64,000 bases of DNA, taken from contig NZ_JAFBEK010000002.1 of the NCBI RefSeq assembly GCF_016908715.1, positions 1-64,000 of the forward strand. The letters are read 5' to 3'. Below the pieces are notes generated by a model. It had not been told where the DNA came from and ran no database searches. It saw nothing but the letters and a program-made list of their open reading frames with translations. This DNA comes from Leuconostoc rapi (GTDB taxonomy: Bacteria; Bacillota; Bacilli; Lactobacillales; Lactobacillaceae). The position numbers and the translations under genes were made by a program. Position 1 is the stretch's first letter; the number at the start of each line of letters is the position of its first letter. This document shows, in pieces, positions 1 through 9,726 of this stretch.

Positions 1-62
1 GCTCTATCACGCCGAAAGTAGTTGCCGGATCGCTGGCTGCGAGGATAGGAAGATGCGGTGCC
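1..62 (+). rRNA. rrf: 5S ribosomal RNA, 3' part only
   Basis: The first ~62 bases match the 3' half of a bacterial 5S rRNA: a GCCGAAAGTAGTTG block, then GGATCGC, then GCGAGGATAGG. The 5' part lies outside the window. It is followed by a tRNA cluster, the usual Firmicutes arrangement downstream of an rRNA operon. The exact 3' end is approximate. Confidence 0.85.
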
Positions 63-138
63 ATACATAGGGAGTACTCTGAGAGGGGTACTTTTGAGGG
101 CAAGAAAGAAAGAAGCAGTAGAGGGAACGGAAGAATCG

Positions 139-227
139 GGAGAGGTGTCCGAGTCTGGCCGAAGGAGCATGGTTGGAAACCATGTAAGCAAGGAATTGCT
201 TCAAGGGTTCGAATCCCTTTCTCTCCA
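139..227 (+). tRNA. tRNA-Ser(GGA)
   Basis: Long variable arm, GGA in the anticodon loop, GTTCGAA T loop and a 7-bp acceptor stem (GGAGAGG with TCTCTCC). The discriminator base is A, not the G73 common in serine tRNAs. CCA is not encoded. Confidence 0.95.
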
Positions 228-230
228 TAG

Positions 231-303
231 GGACGCTTAGCTCAGCTGGGAGAGCACCTGCCTTACAAGCAGGGGGTCACAGGTTCGATCCCTGTAGCGT
301 CCA
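231..303 (+). tRNA. tRNA-Val(TAC)
   Basis: Perfect 7-bp acceptor stem (GGACGCT with AGCGTCC), anticodon loop CTTACAA and a standard D and T arm. CCA is not encoded. It follows tRNA-Ser by 3 bases. Confidence 0.96.
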
Positions 304-342
304 TTGGCGAAAGTCAAGACCGGCACGTCGGGATAAAGCGCT

Positions 343-415
343 GCCGACTTAGCTCAGTTGGTAGAGCACCGCTCTTGTAAAGCGGGGGTCGAAGGTTCGA
401 GTCCTTTAGTCGGCA
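343..415 (+). tRNA. tRNA-Thr(TGT)
   Basis: Acceptor stem GCCGACT with AGTCGGC, anticodon loop CTTGTAA in a 5-bp stem, and a standard T arm. CCA is not encoded. Confidence 0.96.
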
Positions 416-422
416 TGATTCT

Positions 423-494
423 GCGGAAGTAGTTCAGTGGTAGAACATCACCTTGCCATGGTGGGGGTCGCGGGTTCGAATCCCGTCTTCCGCT
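423..494 (+). tRNA. tRNA-Gly(GCC)
   Basis: Acceptor stem GCGGAAG with CTTCCGC. The anticodon loop TTGCCAT gives GCC. The discriminator is T, as usual for many glycine tRNAs. CCA is not encoded. Confidence 0.95.
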
Positions 495-499
495 TGTAT

Positions 500-583
500 G
501 CCGGCGTGGCGGAATAGGCAGACGCACAGGACTTAAAATCCTGCGATAGAGATATCGTACCGGTTCGATCCCGGTCGCCGGCA
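500..583 (+). tRNA. tRNA-Leu(TAA)
   Basis: Long variable arm. The anticodon loop CTTAAAA gives TAA. Acceptor stem GCCGGCG with CGCCGGC. CCA is not encoded. Confidence 0.95.
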
Positions 584-588
584 TATAT

Positions 589-662
589 GCACCTATAGCG
601 CAATTGGATAGAGCGTCTGACTACGAATCAGGAGGTTGCAGGTTCGACTCCTGCTAGGTGCA
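589..662 (+). tRNA. tRNA-Arg(ACG)
   Basis: The anticodon loop CTACGAA gives ACG, expected to be edited to inosine by TadA. Acceptor stem GCACCTA closes with TAGGTGC. CCA is not encoded. Confidence 0.95.
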
Positions 663-726
663 TAGAGGTTGAAGGAATTCAAACTCTTTTTTTAAGTCAA
701 AGGGCAGAGGCTCTGAAAGCACATAT

Positions 727-800
727 CGGGACGTAGCTCAGCTTGGTAGAGCACCTGGTTTGGGACCAGGGGGTCGCAGGTTCGAATCCTGTCGTCCCGA
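727..800 (+). tRNA. tRNA-Pro(TGG)
   Basis: The anticodon loop TTTGGGA gives TGG. Acceptor stem CGGGACG with CGTCCCG. CCA is not encoded. A 64-base spacer with no recognisable gene separates it from tRNA-Arg. Confidence 0.95.
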
Positions 801-825
801 TTGGCAGCAGTTTGCCAAAGACGAT

Positions 826-899
826 CGCGGTGTAGCTCAGCTGGCTAGAGCGTCCGGTTCATACCCGGGAGGTCGAGGGTTCGATCCCCCCTGCCGCGA
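826..899 (+). tRNA. tRNA-Met(CAT), elongator type
   Basis: The anticodon loop TTCATAC gives CAT. The body closely resembles Firmicutes elongator tRNA-Met (GTGTAGCTCAGCTGG D arm). It lacks the three G:C pairs and the C1:A72 mismatch of the initiator. CCA is not encoded. Confidence 0.85.
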
Positions 900-912
900 T
901 AGGCTCACTAAA

Positions 913-986
913 GGACCTTTAGCTCAGTTGGTTAGAGCAGACGGCTCATAACCGTCCGGTCGTTGGTTCGAGTCCAACAAGGTCCA
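913..986 (+). tRNA. tRNA-Ile2 (CAT, expected lysidine-modified)
   Basis: The anticodon is CAT. The body (GGACCTT acceptor, GGTTAGAGCAGACGGCTCAT region) matches the Firmicutes tRNA that TilS converts to an AUA-reading isoleucine tRNA, not an elongator methionine tRNA. With the other two CAT tRNAs in the cluster assigned as elongator and initiator, this is the most likely identity. CCA is not encoded. Confidence 0.75.
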
Positions 987-1016
987 TGCACGGTAGAGCT
1001 GTGTGAGACAGATGAT

Positions 1017-1106
1017 GGAGAATTACCCAAGTCTGGCTGAAGGGAACGGTCTTGAAAACCGTCAGGTCGAGAAATCGGCGCGTGGGTTCGAATCCCACAT
1101 TCTCCT
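1017..1106 (+). tRNA. tRNA-Ser(TGA)
   Basis: Long variable arm. The anticodon loop CTTGAAA gives TGA. Acceptor stem GGAGAAT with ATTCTCC. The discriminator is T, unlike the usual serine G73. CCA is not encoded. Confidence 0.95.
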
Positions 1107-1146
1107 TAGGTAAGTCTCAAGCAGAGAGTTATCGGAATAATATAAT

Positions 1147-1220
<74 letters not shown>

Positions 1221-1222
1221 TT

Positions 1223-1296
1223 GGTCGCATGGTCTAGCTGGTTAGGACGCCTGCCTGTCACGCAGGAGATCGCGGGTTCGAGCCCCGCTGTGACCG
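1223..1296 (+). tRNA. tRNA-Asp(GTC)
   Basis: The anticodon loop CTGTCAC gives GTC. The discriminator is G, as expected for aspartate. It lies 2 bases after tRNA-fMet. CCA is not encoded. Confidence 0.95.
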
Positions 1297-1316
1297 TAGT
1301 ATGAGAGTACTAAGAT

Positions 1317-1389
1317 GGCGCTGTAGCTCAGTTGGTAGAGCATACGATTGAAGCTCGTAGTGTCGGCGGTTCGACTCCGTCCAGCGCCA
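1317..1389 (+). tRNA. tRNA-Phe(GAA)
   Basis: The anticodon loop TTGAAGC gives GAA. Acceptor stem GGCGCTG closes with CAGCGCC. CCA is not encoded. Confidence 0.95.
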
Positions 1390-1423
1390 TAGATACAGCG
1401 ATGTATCGTAGTAGGGGTCGTCT

Positions 1424-1494
<71 letters not shown>

Positions 1495-1540
1495 TTTTTA
1501 TATGCAGCGGGTGGTATAGGCAGCGCGATATAAAAGATAG

Positions 1541-1614
1541 GGGCCTGTAGCTCAGTTGGTTAGAGCACTGTGTTGATAACGCAGGGGTCACAGGTTCGAG
1601 TCCTGTCAGGCCCA
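1541..1614 (+). tRNA. tRNA-Ile(GAT)
   Basis: The anticodon loop TTGATAA gives GAT. Acceptor stem GGGCCTG with CAGGCCC. It is the last tRNA of the cluster. CCA is not encoded. Confidence 0.95.
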
Positions 1615-1620
1615 TGAGTT

Positions 1621-1664
1621 AAGAGGTAAGACGTGTCTAGTGACGTCGTCTTCCCTCTTTTTTT
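1621..1664 (+). terminator. Terminator of the rRNA/tRNA operon
   Basis: Two-part stem (AAGAGG with CCTCTT, AAGACG with CGTCTT) followed by seven T, directly after the last tRNA. Confidence 0.9.
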
Positions 1665-1725
1665 GTCCAGATAAGATTGTTTTTTTATCAAATACCATGA
1701 TGATATGAAATTAATTATGCAAAAC

Positions 1726-1754
1726 TTGCGTTTTGAGCTACTTTTAGATACAAT
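1726..1754 (+). promoter_or_regulatory. Promoter of serS
   Basis: TTGCGT, a 17-base spacer, then TACAAT. It is placed to start transcription near 1761, just ahead of the T-box leader. Confidence 0.7.
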
Positions 1755-1760
1755 TAATTT

Positions 1761-1985
1761 ATTAACTTACCATAAGTAGAACATTTAAGAAAATTGTTGG
1801 TTGATGTAAAGCAATGGTTCGAAACTCCAGTAAGTCACACGTTAGTGGGTAATGCCACTCGGTTATCACCGTTATCAGACAAAGAGTGTTATGTTGTAAT
1901 TGGCATAAAAACTGGGTGGTACCACGGAAGCACGATTTCGTCCCTTGTCCTTTTTGGATGGGATTGAATCGTGCTTTTATTTTAA
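1761..1985 (+). promoter_or_regulatory. T-box riboswitch leader of serS
   Basis: The conserved T-box core (TGGGTGGTACCACGG, about 1912-1926) is followed by a strong terminator stem (AAGCACGATT ... AATCGTGC, then TTTT, ending near 1980). Between promoter and T-box is a long structured stem I region starting with AAGTAGAAC. Such leaders sense the charging of a matching tRNA, here presumably tRNA-Ser, and antiterminate when it is uncharged. I could not fix the specifier codon by eye. Confidence 0.9.
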
Positions 1986-2012
1986 AGAATAATTATATTG
2001 AGGAGAAAAGAT

Positions 2013-3323
2013 ATGCTAGATATAAAATATTTACGTAAAAATACGGATGAGGCCATTAGACGATTGCAAGATCGCGGCGTAGCTTCTGAAAAATTAACAG
2101 AGCTACTTAGTTTGGATGAAGCCCGTCGGGCTGCGATTCGAACTGTTGAAAATTTAAAGGCTGATCGTAACATTGCGTCCGATAAAATTGCATATGCTAA
2201 ACGCAATAAGGAGGATGCAAGTGAAGCCATCGCGGCAATGCAAGCAGTTAGTTCAGAAATTAAAGCATTGGATAGCAAACAAGTTGAATTAGATGAACAG
2301 GTGCAAGATTTGGCGGCTCATCTACCTAATTTAGCGGCACCAGAAGTACCAGTAGGTCCAGATGAGTCAGCAAATATTGAGCAACGTGTATGGGAACCAG
2401 CAGAATATCAAAATAGACCACATGCTTTATTAGAAAGTCCAAAATGGTTGAAGGCGCATTTTGATGTGGGGGAGGCTTTAGGAATATTAGATTTTGAACG
2501 CGGTGCTAAAGTTTCTGGCGCACGTTTCTTATATTATGTCGGTGATGGCGCACGACTAGAACGTGCGGTATATAACTTTATGTTGGATGAACATCGCCAA
2601 GAGGGTTATACAGAAATGATTACACCAATTGTAGTTAATGATTCTGCTATGTTTGGTACGGGACAATATCCTAAATTCCAAGATGATGCTTATCGTGTAG
2701 AGGGGTTGGACCAAACTTATATTCCGACGGCAGAAGTACCCTTAACAAATTATTATGCCGGTGAAACAATACCTGCTCAAGATTTACCAATTAAGTTTAC
2801 AGCATTATCTCCTTCTTTTCGCAAGGAGGCTGGATCAGCGGGTAAAGATACACGCGGCTTAATTCGTTTGCACCAATTTAACAAGGTTGAGATGGTTAAA
2901 TTTACAAAACCAGAACAATCATATAATGAATTAGAAAAAATGACAGTTAATGCTGAAAATATTTTGCAGAAATTAGGGTTGCCTTATCACGTTATCATGT
3001 TGTCAACAGGAGATATGGGATTTTCAGCGGCTAAAACATATGATTTAGAGGTTTGGATGCCACAACAAAATATGTATCGTGAAATTTCTTCGGTATCAAA
3101 TACTGAAGATTTTCAAGCACGTCGGATGCATATTACTTTCCGTGATGATAGCGGTAAATTACAATTGGTGCATACCTTAAACGGATCTGGTTTAGCGGTT
3201 GGGCGTACAGTGGCAGCAATTCTAGAAAATTATCAAAATGAAGATGGGACAGTAACTATTCCAGATGTGCTACGTCCTTATCTAGGCGGGCAAGAAAAGT
3301 TAATCGCAACACCACATCATTAA
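2013..3323 (+). CDS. serS: Serine--tRNA ligase
   Basis: Cytosolic class II aminoacyl-tRNA synthetase that attaches serine to tRNA-Ser. The 436-residue length is normal. The first ~110 residues are charged and helical, as in the antiparallel coiled-coil arm that grips the tRNA-Ser variable arm. Motif 2 is visible as [15 protein letters not shown] with the following HQFNKVE. Motif 3 is [10 protein letters not shown] near the C-terminus. The ATG at 2013 is preferred because AGGAG sits at 2001-2005; an in-frame TTG at 1998 would overlap that site. It is a single gene between its own T-box leader and a terminator, so its control is by serine tRNA charging. Confidence 0.97.
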   Translation: MLDIKYLRKNTDEAIRRLQDRGVASEKLTELLSLDEARRAAIRTVENLKADRNIASDKIAYAKRNKEDASEAIAAMQAVSSEIKALDSKQVELDEQVQDLAAHLPNLAAPEVPVGPDESANIEQRVWEPAEYQNRPHALLESPKWLKAHFDVGEALGILDFERGAKVSGARFLYYVGDGARLERAVYNFMLDEHRQEGYTEMITPIVVNDSAMFGTGQYPKFQDDAYRVEGLDQTYIPTAEVPLTNYYAGETIPAQDLPIKFTALSPSFRKEAGSAGKDTRGLIRLHQFNKVEMVKFTKPEQSYNELEKMTVNAENILQKLGLPYHVIMLSTGDMGFSAAKTYDLEVWMPQQNMYREISSVSNTEDFQARRMHITFRDDSGKLQLVHTLNGSGLAVGRTVAAILENYQNEDGTVTIPDVLRPYLGGQEKLIATPHH

Positions 3324-3331
3324 TAGCAAAG

Positions 3332-3354
3332 ACCTGTATTTATCAGGTTTTTTT
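3332..3354 (+). terminator. Terminator of serS
   Basis: ACCTG, a 7-base loop, then CAGGT followed by a run of T. The stem is short but the position right after serS fits. Confidence 0.75.
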
Positions 3355-3449
3355 GTTATAATTGAAAGTAGACTATTGTGCGCGATAACACACAAATTTA
3401 TATTTCAGAGGAGAAGCACACAATAAAATAAGCTTGTGTGTTAAAAACA

Positions 3450-5864
3450 ATGGCAAATCCAATACGTAAATTAGTTGATAACTCAAAAAAACAACTAAAA
3501 AAATTAAATCATATTGCTGAGCAAGTAGAAAGCTATGCCGACCAAATGTCTGCAATGTCTGATGAGGCTTTGCAAGCAAAGACGCCACAGTTCAAGCAAA
3601 CTATTGCTGATGCATTAGCGGATGTTAAAGACAAAGATAAACAAAACAAAATATTAGCAAAGACCTTAGATGATATTTTACCTGAGGCTTTTGCTGTAGC
3701 ACGTGAAGGCGCGAAAAGAGTTCTTGGTTTATATCCGTTCCATGTACAGATTATGGGATCAGCAGCCTTACATGACGGTAACTTGGCTGAAATGCGTACA
3801 GGAGAAGGAAAAACATTAACGGCTACTATGACAGTTTATCTCAATGCACTGTCAGGTCGTGGTGTGCATGTTGTCACTGTTAACGATTATTTATCAGCTC
3901 GTGATGCTGAGCAGATGGGTCAGTTATATCATTGGCTTGGTTTATCAGTTGGTGTCAATGTTGGTGATGCACCTGCAGAAGAAAAGCGTGCGGCTTATGA
4001 TGCAGATATTACCTATTCAACAAATTTCAATATTGGTTTTGATTACTTGCGTGATAACATGGTTCGCCGAGCAGACGAACGTGTCATGCAACGTGGCTTG
4101 AATTTTGCCTTGATTGATGAAGCTGACTCTATTTTAATTGATACTGCTCGTACACCATTGATTATTTCTGGTCCAGGATCAGGTGTGTCACAACTTTATG
4201 GACGTGCTGATCGATTTGTCAAAACGTTACAGTTTGATGAAGATTATAAAATTGATGAAGAAGCTAAAACAACAATGCTAACAAATGAAGGCATTCATAA
4301 AGGTGAAATTTTTTTCAATTTGGATAATTTATATGATGCGGGTGATACAGCGTTAACCCATCACATTGATCAAGCATTACGTGCGAATTTTAACTATATT
4401 AATGATAAAGATTATGTTGTGCAAAATGGGGAAGTCAAGTTAATTGATCAAGCCACGGGCCGTATTTCTGAAGGAACACGTTTATCAGATGGTTTACACC
4501 AAGCAATTGAAGCCAAAGAAAATGTTGAGATTCAAGAAGAAAATAAATCGATGGCCCAAATTACATATCAGAACTTATTCCGTATGTATAAAAAGCTTTC
4601 TGGTATGACAGGGACTGCCAAAACAGAAGAAGAAGAATTACGTGAAATTTACAACATGGAGGTTGTCACGATTCCGACAAATCGCCCAATTAAACGTGTT
4701 GACTATGCTGATTTGTTGTATCCATCTGTTCGGGCAAAATATAATGCTGTTGTTAATTTAATAAAGGAGTTGCATTCTAATGGGCAACCAATTTTAATTG
4801 GTACTGGATCCGTAGAATCTTCTGAATTATTATCAAAAATTTTAATGGCACAAAATGTCCCTCATAACGTTTTAAATGCTAAAAACAACGCAAAAGAAGC
4901 AGAAATTATTGCAAATGCAGGTCAACGTGGTGCAGTTACTGTAGCAACAAATATGGCGGGACGTGGGACTGATATTAAACTTGGTCCAGGCGTTGCTGAT
5001 TTAGGTGGTTTAGCGGTTATTGCAACTGAACGTCATGAATCACGACGAATAGATAACCAATTACGCGGTCGTGCAGGGCGTCAAGGTGATGCTGGATTTT
5101 CTCAGTTCTTCTTGTCACTTGAAGATGATTTGATGATTCGTTTTGGTGCGGATCGTATTCGTGCTGTTTGGGAACGTATGAATCTTGATGAAGAAGAGAC
5201 TGTTATCAAAAATCGTATGATTACGCGTTCAGTAGAATCCGCTCAAAAACGTGTAGAAGGTAATAACTATGACACACGTAAAAATGTTTTGCAATATGAT
5301 GATGTTGTTCGTGAACAACGTGAATTAATTTATCATCAGCGTGATATTGTTATCGATGAGGCTGATTCTTTAGAATGGGTTTTGATGCCAATGGTGGAAC
5401 GCACGATTAACCGTGTGGTTGATGCGCAAACGACCAGTAAAAAGTCTTCAGAATGGCATTTGGAACAAGTGATTACCTTTGCTAATAATGCCTTGGTTCA
5501 TGAAGGGGATATCACAACTTCACAATTACAAGAGTTATCACGCGATCAAATTAAATCAAAGCTATTTGATCTTGCTAAGATAAACTATAAAGCTAAAAAA
5601 GGGCAATTATTTGATCCTGAGCAAATGCTTGAATTTGAAAAAGTTGTCATTTTACGTGCAGTAGATCAACGCTGGACAGACCACATTGATTCATTGGATC
5701 GTCTGCGTCAAGGTGTCGGGTTACGTGGTTATGGACAATTAAATCCACTCATAGAATATCAAAATGAAGCATTTGAAAACTTTAATAAGATGATTATTGA
5801 TGTTGAATATGATGCAACACGTACGTTTATGAAAGCTGAAATTCGTCAGAATTTAAAAGCGTAG
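3450..5864 (+). CDS. secA: Preprotein translocase ATPase SecA
   Basis: Motor ATPase that drives unfolded precursors through SecYEG; secY lies at 28491. The Walker A motif MRTGEGKT is near residue 105, the DEAD-type Walker B is LIDEADS, and the helicase motif is [11 protein letters not shown], followed by RGRAGRQGD. The protein is ~804 residues and ends in RQNLKA with no cysteine-rich zinc tail, as in many lactobacilli. The start is uncertain. The clear Shine-Dalgarno AGAGGAG (3407-3413) lies 36 bases before this ATG, and a small hairpin fills the gap. A GTG at 3438 in the same frame is the alternative. Confidence 0.96.
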   Translation: MANPIRKLVDNSKKQLKKLNHIAEQVESYADQMSAMSDEALQAKTPQFKQTIADALADVKDKDKQNKILAKTLDDILPEAFAVAREGAKRVLGLYPFHVQIMGSAALHDGNLAEMRTGEGKTLTATMTVYLNALSGRGVHVVTVNDYLSARDAEQMGQLYHWLGLSVGVNVGDAPAEEKRAAYDADITYSTNFNIGFDYLRDNMVRRADERVMQRGLNFALIDEADSILIDTARTPLIISGPGSGVSQLYGRADRFVKTLQFDEDYKIDEEAKTTMLTNEGIHKGEIFFNLDNLYDAGDTALTHHIDQALRANFNYINDKDYVVQNGEVKLIDQATGRISEGTRLSDGLHQAIEAKENVEIQEENKSMAQITYQNLFRMYKKLSGMTGTAKTEEEELREIYNMEVVTIPTNRPIKRVDYADLLYPSVRAKYNAVVNLIKELHSNGQPILIGTGSVESSELLSKILMAQNVPHNVLNAKNNAKEAEIIANAGQRGAVTVATNMAGRGTDIKLGPGVADLGGLAVIATERHESRRIDNQLRGRAGRQGDAGFSQFFLSLEDDLMIRFGADRIRAVWERMNLDEEETVIKNRMITRSVESAQKRVEGNNYDTRKNVLQYDDVVREQRELIYHQRDIVIDEADSLEWVLMPMVERTINRVVDAQTTSKKSSEWHLEQVITFANNALVHEGDITTSQLQELSRDQIKSKLFDLAKINYKAKKGQLFDPEQMLEFEKVVILRAVDQRWTDHIDSLDRLRQGVGLRGYGQLNPLIEYQNEAFENFNKMIIDVEYDATRTFMKAEIRQNLKA

Positions 5865-5970
5865 ATAAATGATATTGACTACTGGTTAGCTTTGTATCTG
5901 CAAAGTAGCGAGTAATTGACGACCTGAATCTATCTAATAATCGTTTTTATTTTGAAGGGATACAGTAATA

Positions 5971-7089
5971 ATGGAAATTATCGATGCTAAGCATGCTTTA
6001 GCGGAAATTAAAGAAAATATCACGCGCTTTCGTGGCACGCTAGATTTAGAAGCGCTAACAGAAGAGATTGCTGATTTTGAGAATCGTATGACTGAACCTG
6101 GTTTTTGGGACGACAATGTAAAGGCGCAAAAAGTAATTGAAGAAAACAACGTGTTAAAAAATCGTCGTGATTCATTTTTGAATTTAACAAACCAGGCTGA
6201 AGAGATTGATGTTTTAATTGAAATGCTTTCTGAAGATCCTGATGACGTTGATATGTTGACAGAATTAGAAGAAGATGTTGCTAAAATTCAAAAAGATGTT
6301 GAAGCTTATAATTTAGAACAACTGTTAACAGAACCATATGATGCCAACAATGCTATTTTAGAAGTACATCCAGGTTCAGGTGGCACAGAGTCAACGGATT
6401 GGGGTGCTAATTTATATCGTATGTACACACGTTGGGCACAACAACATGGTTTTCAAGTGGATGTTTTGGATTACCATGCTGGCGATGAAGCTGGGATTGA
6501 TAGTGCAACAATTAAAATTGCAGGACACAATGCATTTGGCTTTTTACGGAGTGAAAAAGGTGTGCATCGCTTTGTTCGTATTTCACCTTTCGATTCAGCT
6601 GGGCGTCGCCACACAAGTTTTGTGAGTGTGGATGTCATGCCAGAATTAGATGATACTATTGAAGTTGAGGTGCGCGATGATGATATTAAAATGGACGTTT
6701 TTCGCTCGGGTGGTGCTGGTGGACAAAACGTCAACAAAGTATCAACAGGGGTGCGATTAACTCATGAGCCCACAGGCATTGTAGTATCATCGACCGTGGA
6801 AAGAACACAGTATGGCAACCGCGATTATGCGATGCGCTTGTTAAAGGGCAAGTTATATCAACTTGAACTCGAAAAGCAAGAGGCAGAACGTGCGGCATTA
6901 ACAGGTGAAAAGTTAGAAAATGGCTGGGGTTCGCAGATTAGATCGTATGTTTTGCATCCTTACCAAATGGTCAAAGATCATCGTACTAATTACGAAACTA
7001 ACCAACCACAACAAGTATTAGATGGTGATTTAGATCCATTTATCAATGCGTTCTTGCAATGGCAATTAAGCCTTAAAAACCCTAATTAA
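5971..7089 (+). CDS. prfB: Peptide chain release factor 2
   Basis: Release factor for UGA and UAA stop codons. The stop-codon reading tripeptide SPF is in [15 protein letters not shown] and the catalytic GGQ in [10 protein letters not shown]. The 372-residue length is normal. The gene is one open frame from ATG 5971: the place where many bacteria carry the autoregulatory in-frame UGA and +1 frameshift (around codon 25) reads RGTLDLEAL without a shift. The ribosome-binding site is modest (GAAGGGA). It is cotranscribed with or just downstream of secA, with ~100 bases between, and a terminator follows. Confidence 0.96.
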   Translation: MEIIDAKHALAEIKENITRFRGTLDLEALTEEIADFENRMTEPGFWDDNVKAQKVIEENNVLKNRRDSFLNLTNQAEEIDVLIEMLSEDPDDVDMLTELEEDVAKIQKDVEAYNLEQLLTEPYDANNAILEVHPGSGGTESTDWGANLYRMYTRWAQQHGFQVDVLDYHAGDEAGIDSATIKIAGHNAFGFLRSEKGVHRFVRISPFDSAGRRHTSFVSVDVMPELDDTIEVEVRDDDIKMDVFRSGGAGGQNVNKVSTGVRLTHEPTGIVVSSTVERTQYGNRDYAMRLLKGKLYQLELEKQEAERAALTGEKLENGWGSQIRSYVLHPYQMVKDHRTNYETNQPQQVLDGDLDPFINAFLQWQLSLKNPN

Positions 7090-7099
7090 AAATAAAGGT

Positions 7100-7122
7100 C
7101 GAAACAATTGTTTCGGCTTTTT
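7100..7122 (+). terminator. Terminator of prfB
   Basis: The palindrome CGAAACAATTGTTTCG is followed by GCTTTTT, 10 bases after the prfB stop. Confidence 0.8.
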
Positions 7123-7217
7123 GAATTGACAAACAAATTAGTTTCTAATGTAGATGTAATGCGTTATAATATAAGTCAACATTAGACATTAACTGCGTAA
7201 AAAACGGAGGGCAAAAT

Positions 7218-9692
7218 ATGGATACCAATTATACACCTAGTGCACAAAATGTCTTAGTTTTGGCACAAGAACAAGCAAAATATTTTAAACATCAAGCGGT
7301 AGGTACAGAGCATTTATTACTTGCATTGGCGATTGAAAAAGAGGGGATTGCTAGTAAGATACTGGGCCAGTTTAACGTTACAGATGATGATATTCGTGAA
7401 GAAATTGAACATTTTACAGGATATGGTATGACAACGCGCTATGACAAAAATAGTTACTTGCCTTATTCACCAAAAGCAGCGGATATTCTACGTCAATCTA
7501 GTGAAGAGTCGCGTGCACTTGCGCAACCCAAAATTGGGACAGAACACATGCTATTGGCCTTATTACAAGATGAAAGTATTTTGTCATCACGTATTTTGTT
7601 GGCGTTAGATGCGAATTTGCAAGAAATGCGTCGTGCCATCTTACGTAAACTTGGTGTGACCGATGTGCGTAAACAAATGAAACAACGTGATAAACAACAA
7701 GCCCAAGGCACACCGACCTTAGATGGCCTGGCACGCGATTTGACACAACTTGCCAAAGATGACAAGATGGATCCCATTATAGGACGTTCTAAAGAAGTTC
7801 GCCGTGTGGTACAAATTTTATCTCGCCGAACTAAAAATAATCCTGTGCTAATCGGCGAACCAGGTGTCGGAAAGACGGCAATTGCTGAGGGACTAGCGCA
7901 ACGTATTGTCAAAGATGAAGTGCCCGAAACACTCAAAAATAAAAGATTAATGGCTCTAGATATGGGTTCGCTTGTAGCGGGAACGAAATATCGTGGCGAA
8001 TTTGAAGACCGTTTAAAAAAAGTGATTGAAGAAATTTATAATGATGGCAACGTTATTTTATTCATCGATGAATTGCATACGTTAATTGGTGCGGGTGGTG
8101 CAGAGGGAGCAATTGATGCATCTAATATTTTGAAACCAGCCTTAGCTCGCGGTGAATTACAAACGCTGGGAGCGACAACGTTTGATGAATATCAAAAATA
8201 TGTGGAAGCAGATGCTGCGTTGGAACGCCGTTTTGCACCAGTAACTGTTAATGAACCGTCTTCAAAAGATGCCGTTGCCATTTTGACAGGCATTCGACCA
8301 AAATTTGAAGCACATCACCAGGTTCAAATTGATGATGACGCTGTGGAAGCTGCGGTTAAATTGTCATCACGTTACATCACGGACCGCTTTTTACCAGATA
8401 AGGCAATTGATTTAATGGATGAAGCAGGTGCCAAGGTTCGCATTGATGCTGTGGACAAGCTAACACCTTTGAGTAAGAATCAACGCCGATTAGCTGAGGT
8501 GATTGAGGCCAAAGATGTTGCTATCACAGATTTGAACTTTGAAACGGCTGCTGAGTTGCGCAAAGAAGAAATGAAGTTGAGAACTAAAGTTAATAAATTG
8601 GCTGCTAAAGCCGCTCAGGCACAAGAAAATCAACGACCACAATATGATTTACATGTGACGTCAGAAGACATTGCCGAAGTGATTTCACAGCAAACAGGGG
8701 TACCATTGACCCAACTTGAAAAGAATGAACAACACAGGTTAGTCAACTTAGAGTCAGTATTAGGAAAACGCGTTATTGGACAAAAACCAGCAATCTCAGC
8801 CGTGGCAAGAGCTATTCGTCGTGCACGTTCTGGTCTGAAAGACCCTAGTAGACCAATTGGCGCGTTCATGTTTTTGGGTCCTACTGGCGTTGGAAAAACA
8901 GAACTAGCCAAAGCATTAGCAGAAGCGATGTTTGGTAGTGAAGATAATATGATTCGAATTGATATGTCAGAATATCAAGAGAGGTGGTCATCATCACGTT
9001 TAGTTGGTTCAGCACCTGGATATGTTGGTTATGATGAAGGCGGACAGTTAACTGAACAAGTTAGAAACCATCCGTATTCAGTTATTTTATTAGATGAAGC
9101 AGAAAAGGCACATCAAGATATATTTAATTTGATGCTACAAGTCTTTGATGACGGCTTTCTGACAGATTCCAAAGGGCGTAAAATTGATTTTCGAAATACA
9201 ATTATCATCATGACATCTAATCTAGGAGCAACAAGGTTAAGGGATGAAAAATCCATGGGATTTGGTGCAATTGACCTTAAGAATAATAATGAAGCAGTAG
9301 CAGAAAAAATTCGTGAAACATTGAAGGATACATTTCGACCAGAATTCATTAATCGCTTAGATGAGACGGTTGTTTTTGATGCATTGACTAAGGAAGAACT
9401 ACATCAAATCGTGAAATTAATGAGTCGTTCGGTCTTACAACGTGTTGCGGAGCAAGGAATTTCTGTCAAAATCACACCAGCTGCTATTGATGTTGTTGCG
9501 AGTGCTGGATTTGATCCCGAATATGGCGCACGTCCAATACGACGAGCATTGCAGACTAAGGTTGAAGACGCACTGAGTGAGGCACTACTCAGCGGGCAAA
9601 TCACCACAGAGAGTGCTGTTACAATTGGCGCTAAAAATGGTGAGATCAAAATTAATATTAAACCAATCGAAAAAGCACCTACTAAGGCATAA
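7218..9692 (+). CDS. clpC: ATP-dependent Clp protease ATPase subunit ClpC
   Basis: HSP100 unfoldase that feeds proteins to ClpP and refolds or degrades damaged proteins. The order is a double-repeat Clp N domain (residues ~1-150), a first AAA+ domain with Walker A GEPGVGKT near 212, a short linker with a UVR-like [12 protein letters not shown] near 446, a second AAA+ domain with GPTGVGKT near 554, and a C-terminal D2-small domain. The 824 residues, N domain and UVR linker favour ClpC over ClpE or ClpL. GGAGGG precedes the ATG. No clear CtsR box was seen upstream. TATAAT at 7165-7170 is a possible -10 element with a poor -35. mcsA/mcsB are not adjacent. Confidence 0.9.
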   Translation: MDTNYTPSAQNVLVLAQEQAKYFKHQAVGTEHLLLALAIEKEGIASKILGQFNVTDDDIREEIEHFTGYGMTTRYDKNSYLPYSPKAADILRQSSEESRALAQPKIGTEHMLLALLQDESILSSRILLALDANLQEMRRAILRKLGVTDVRKQMKQRDKQQAQGTPTLDGLARDLTQLAKDDKMDPIIGRSKEVRRVVQILSRRTKNNPVLIGEPGVGKTAIAEGLAQRIVKDEVPETLKNKRLMALDMGSLVAGTKYRGEFEDRLKKVIEEIYNDGNVILFIDELHTLIGAGGAEGAIDASNILKPALARGELQTLGATTFDEYQKYVEADAALERRFAPVTVNEPSSKDAVAILTGIRPKFEAHHQVQIDDDAVEAAVKLSSRYITDRFLPDKAIDLMDEAGAKVRIDAVDKLTPLSKNQRRLAEVIEAKDVAITDLNFETAAELRKEEMKLRTKVNKLAAKAAQAQENQRPQYDLHVTSEDIAEVISQQTGVPLTQLEKNEQHRLVNLESVLGKRVIGQKPAISAVARAIRRARSGLKDPSRPIGAFMFLGPTGVGKTELAKALAEAMFGSEDNMIRIDMSEYQERWSSSRLVGSAPGYVGYDEGGQLTEQVRNHPYSVILLDEAEKAHQDIFNLMLQVFDDGFLTDSKGRKIDFRNTIIIMTSNLGATRLRDEKSMGFGAIDLKNNNEAVAEKIRETLKDTFRPEFINRLDETVVFDALTKEELHQIVKLMSRSVLQRVAEQGISVKITPAAIDVVASAGFDPEYGARPIRRALQTKVEDALSEALLSGQITTESAVTIGAKNGEIKINIKPIEKAPTKA

Positions 9693-9726
9693 AAACGCTC
9701 ATAATCAGTAGTTTATGAGCGTTTTT
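9691..9726. terminator. Bidirectional terminator between clpC and comC
   Basis: AAAAACGCTCATAA pairs with TTTATGAGCGTTTTTT around a 7-base loop. It serves the two convergent genes and overlaps the 3' end of the reverse one. Confidence 0.9.

Noticed and set aside
5971-6060. A +1 frameshift site in prfB
   Set aside because: The frame is open from the ATG and no TGA is found at the expected codon.
7493-7936. 147-codon reverse frame inside clpC
   Set aside because: It is antisense to conserved ClpC sequence, has no ribosome-binding site and a cysteine/serine-rich shadow composition.
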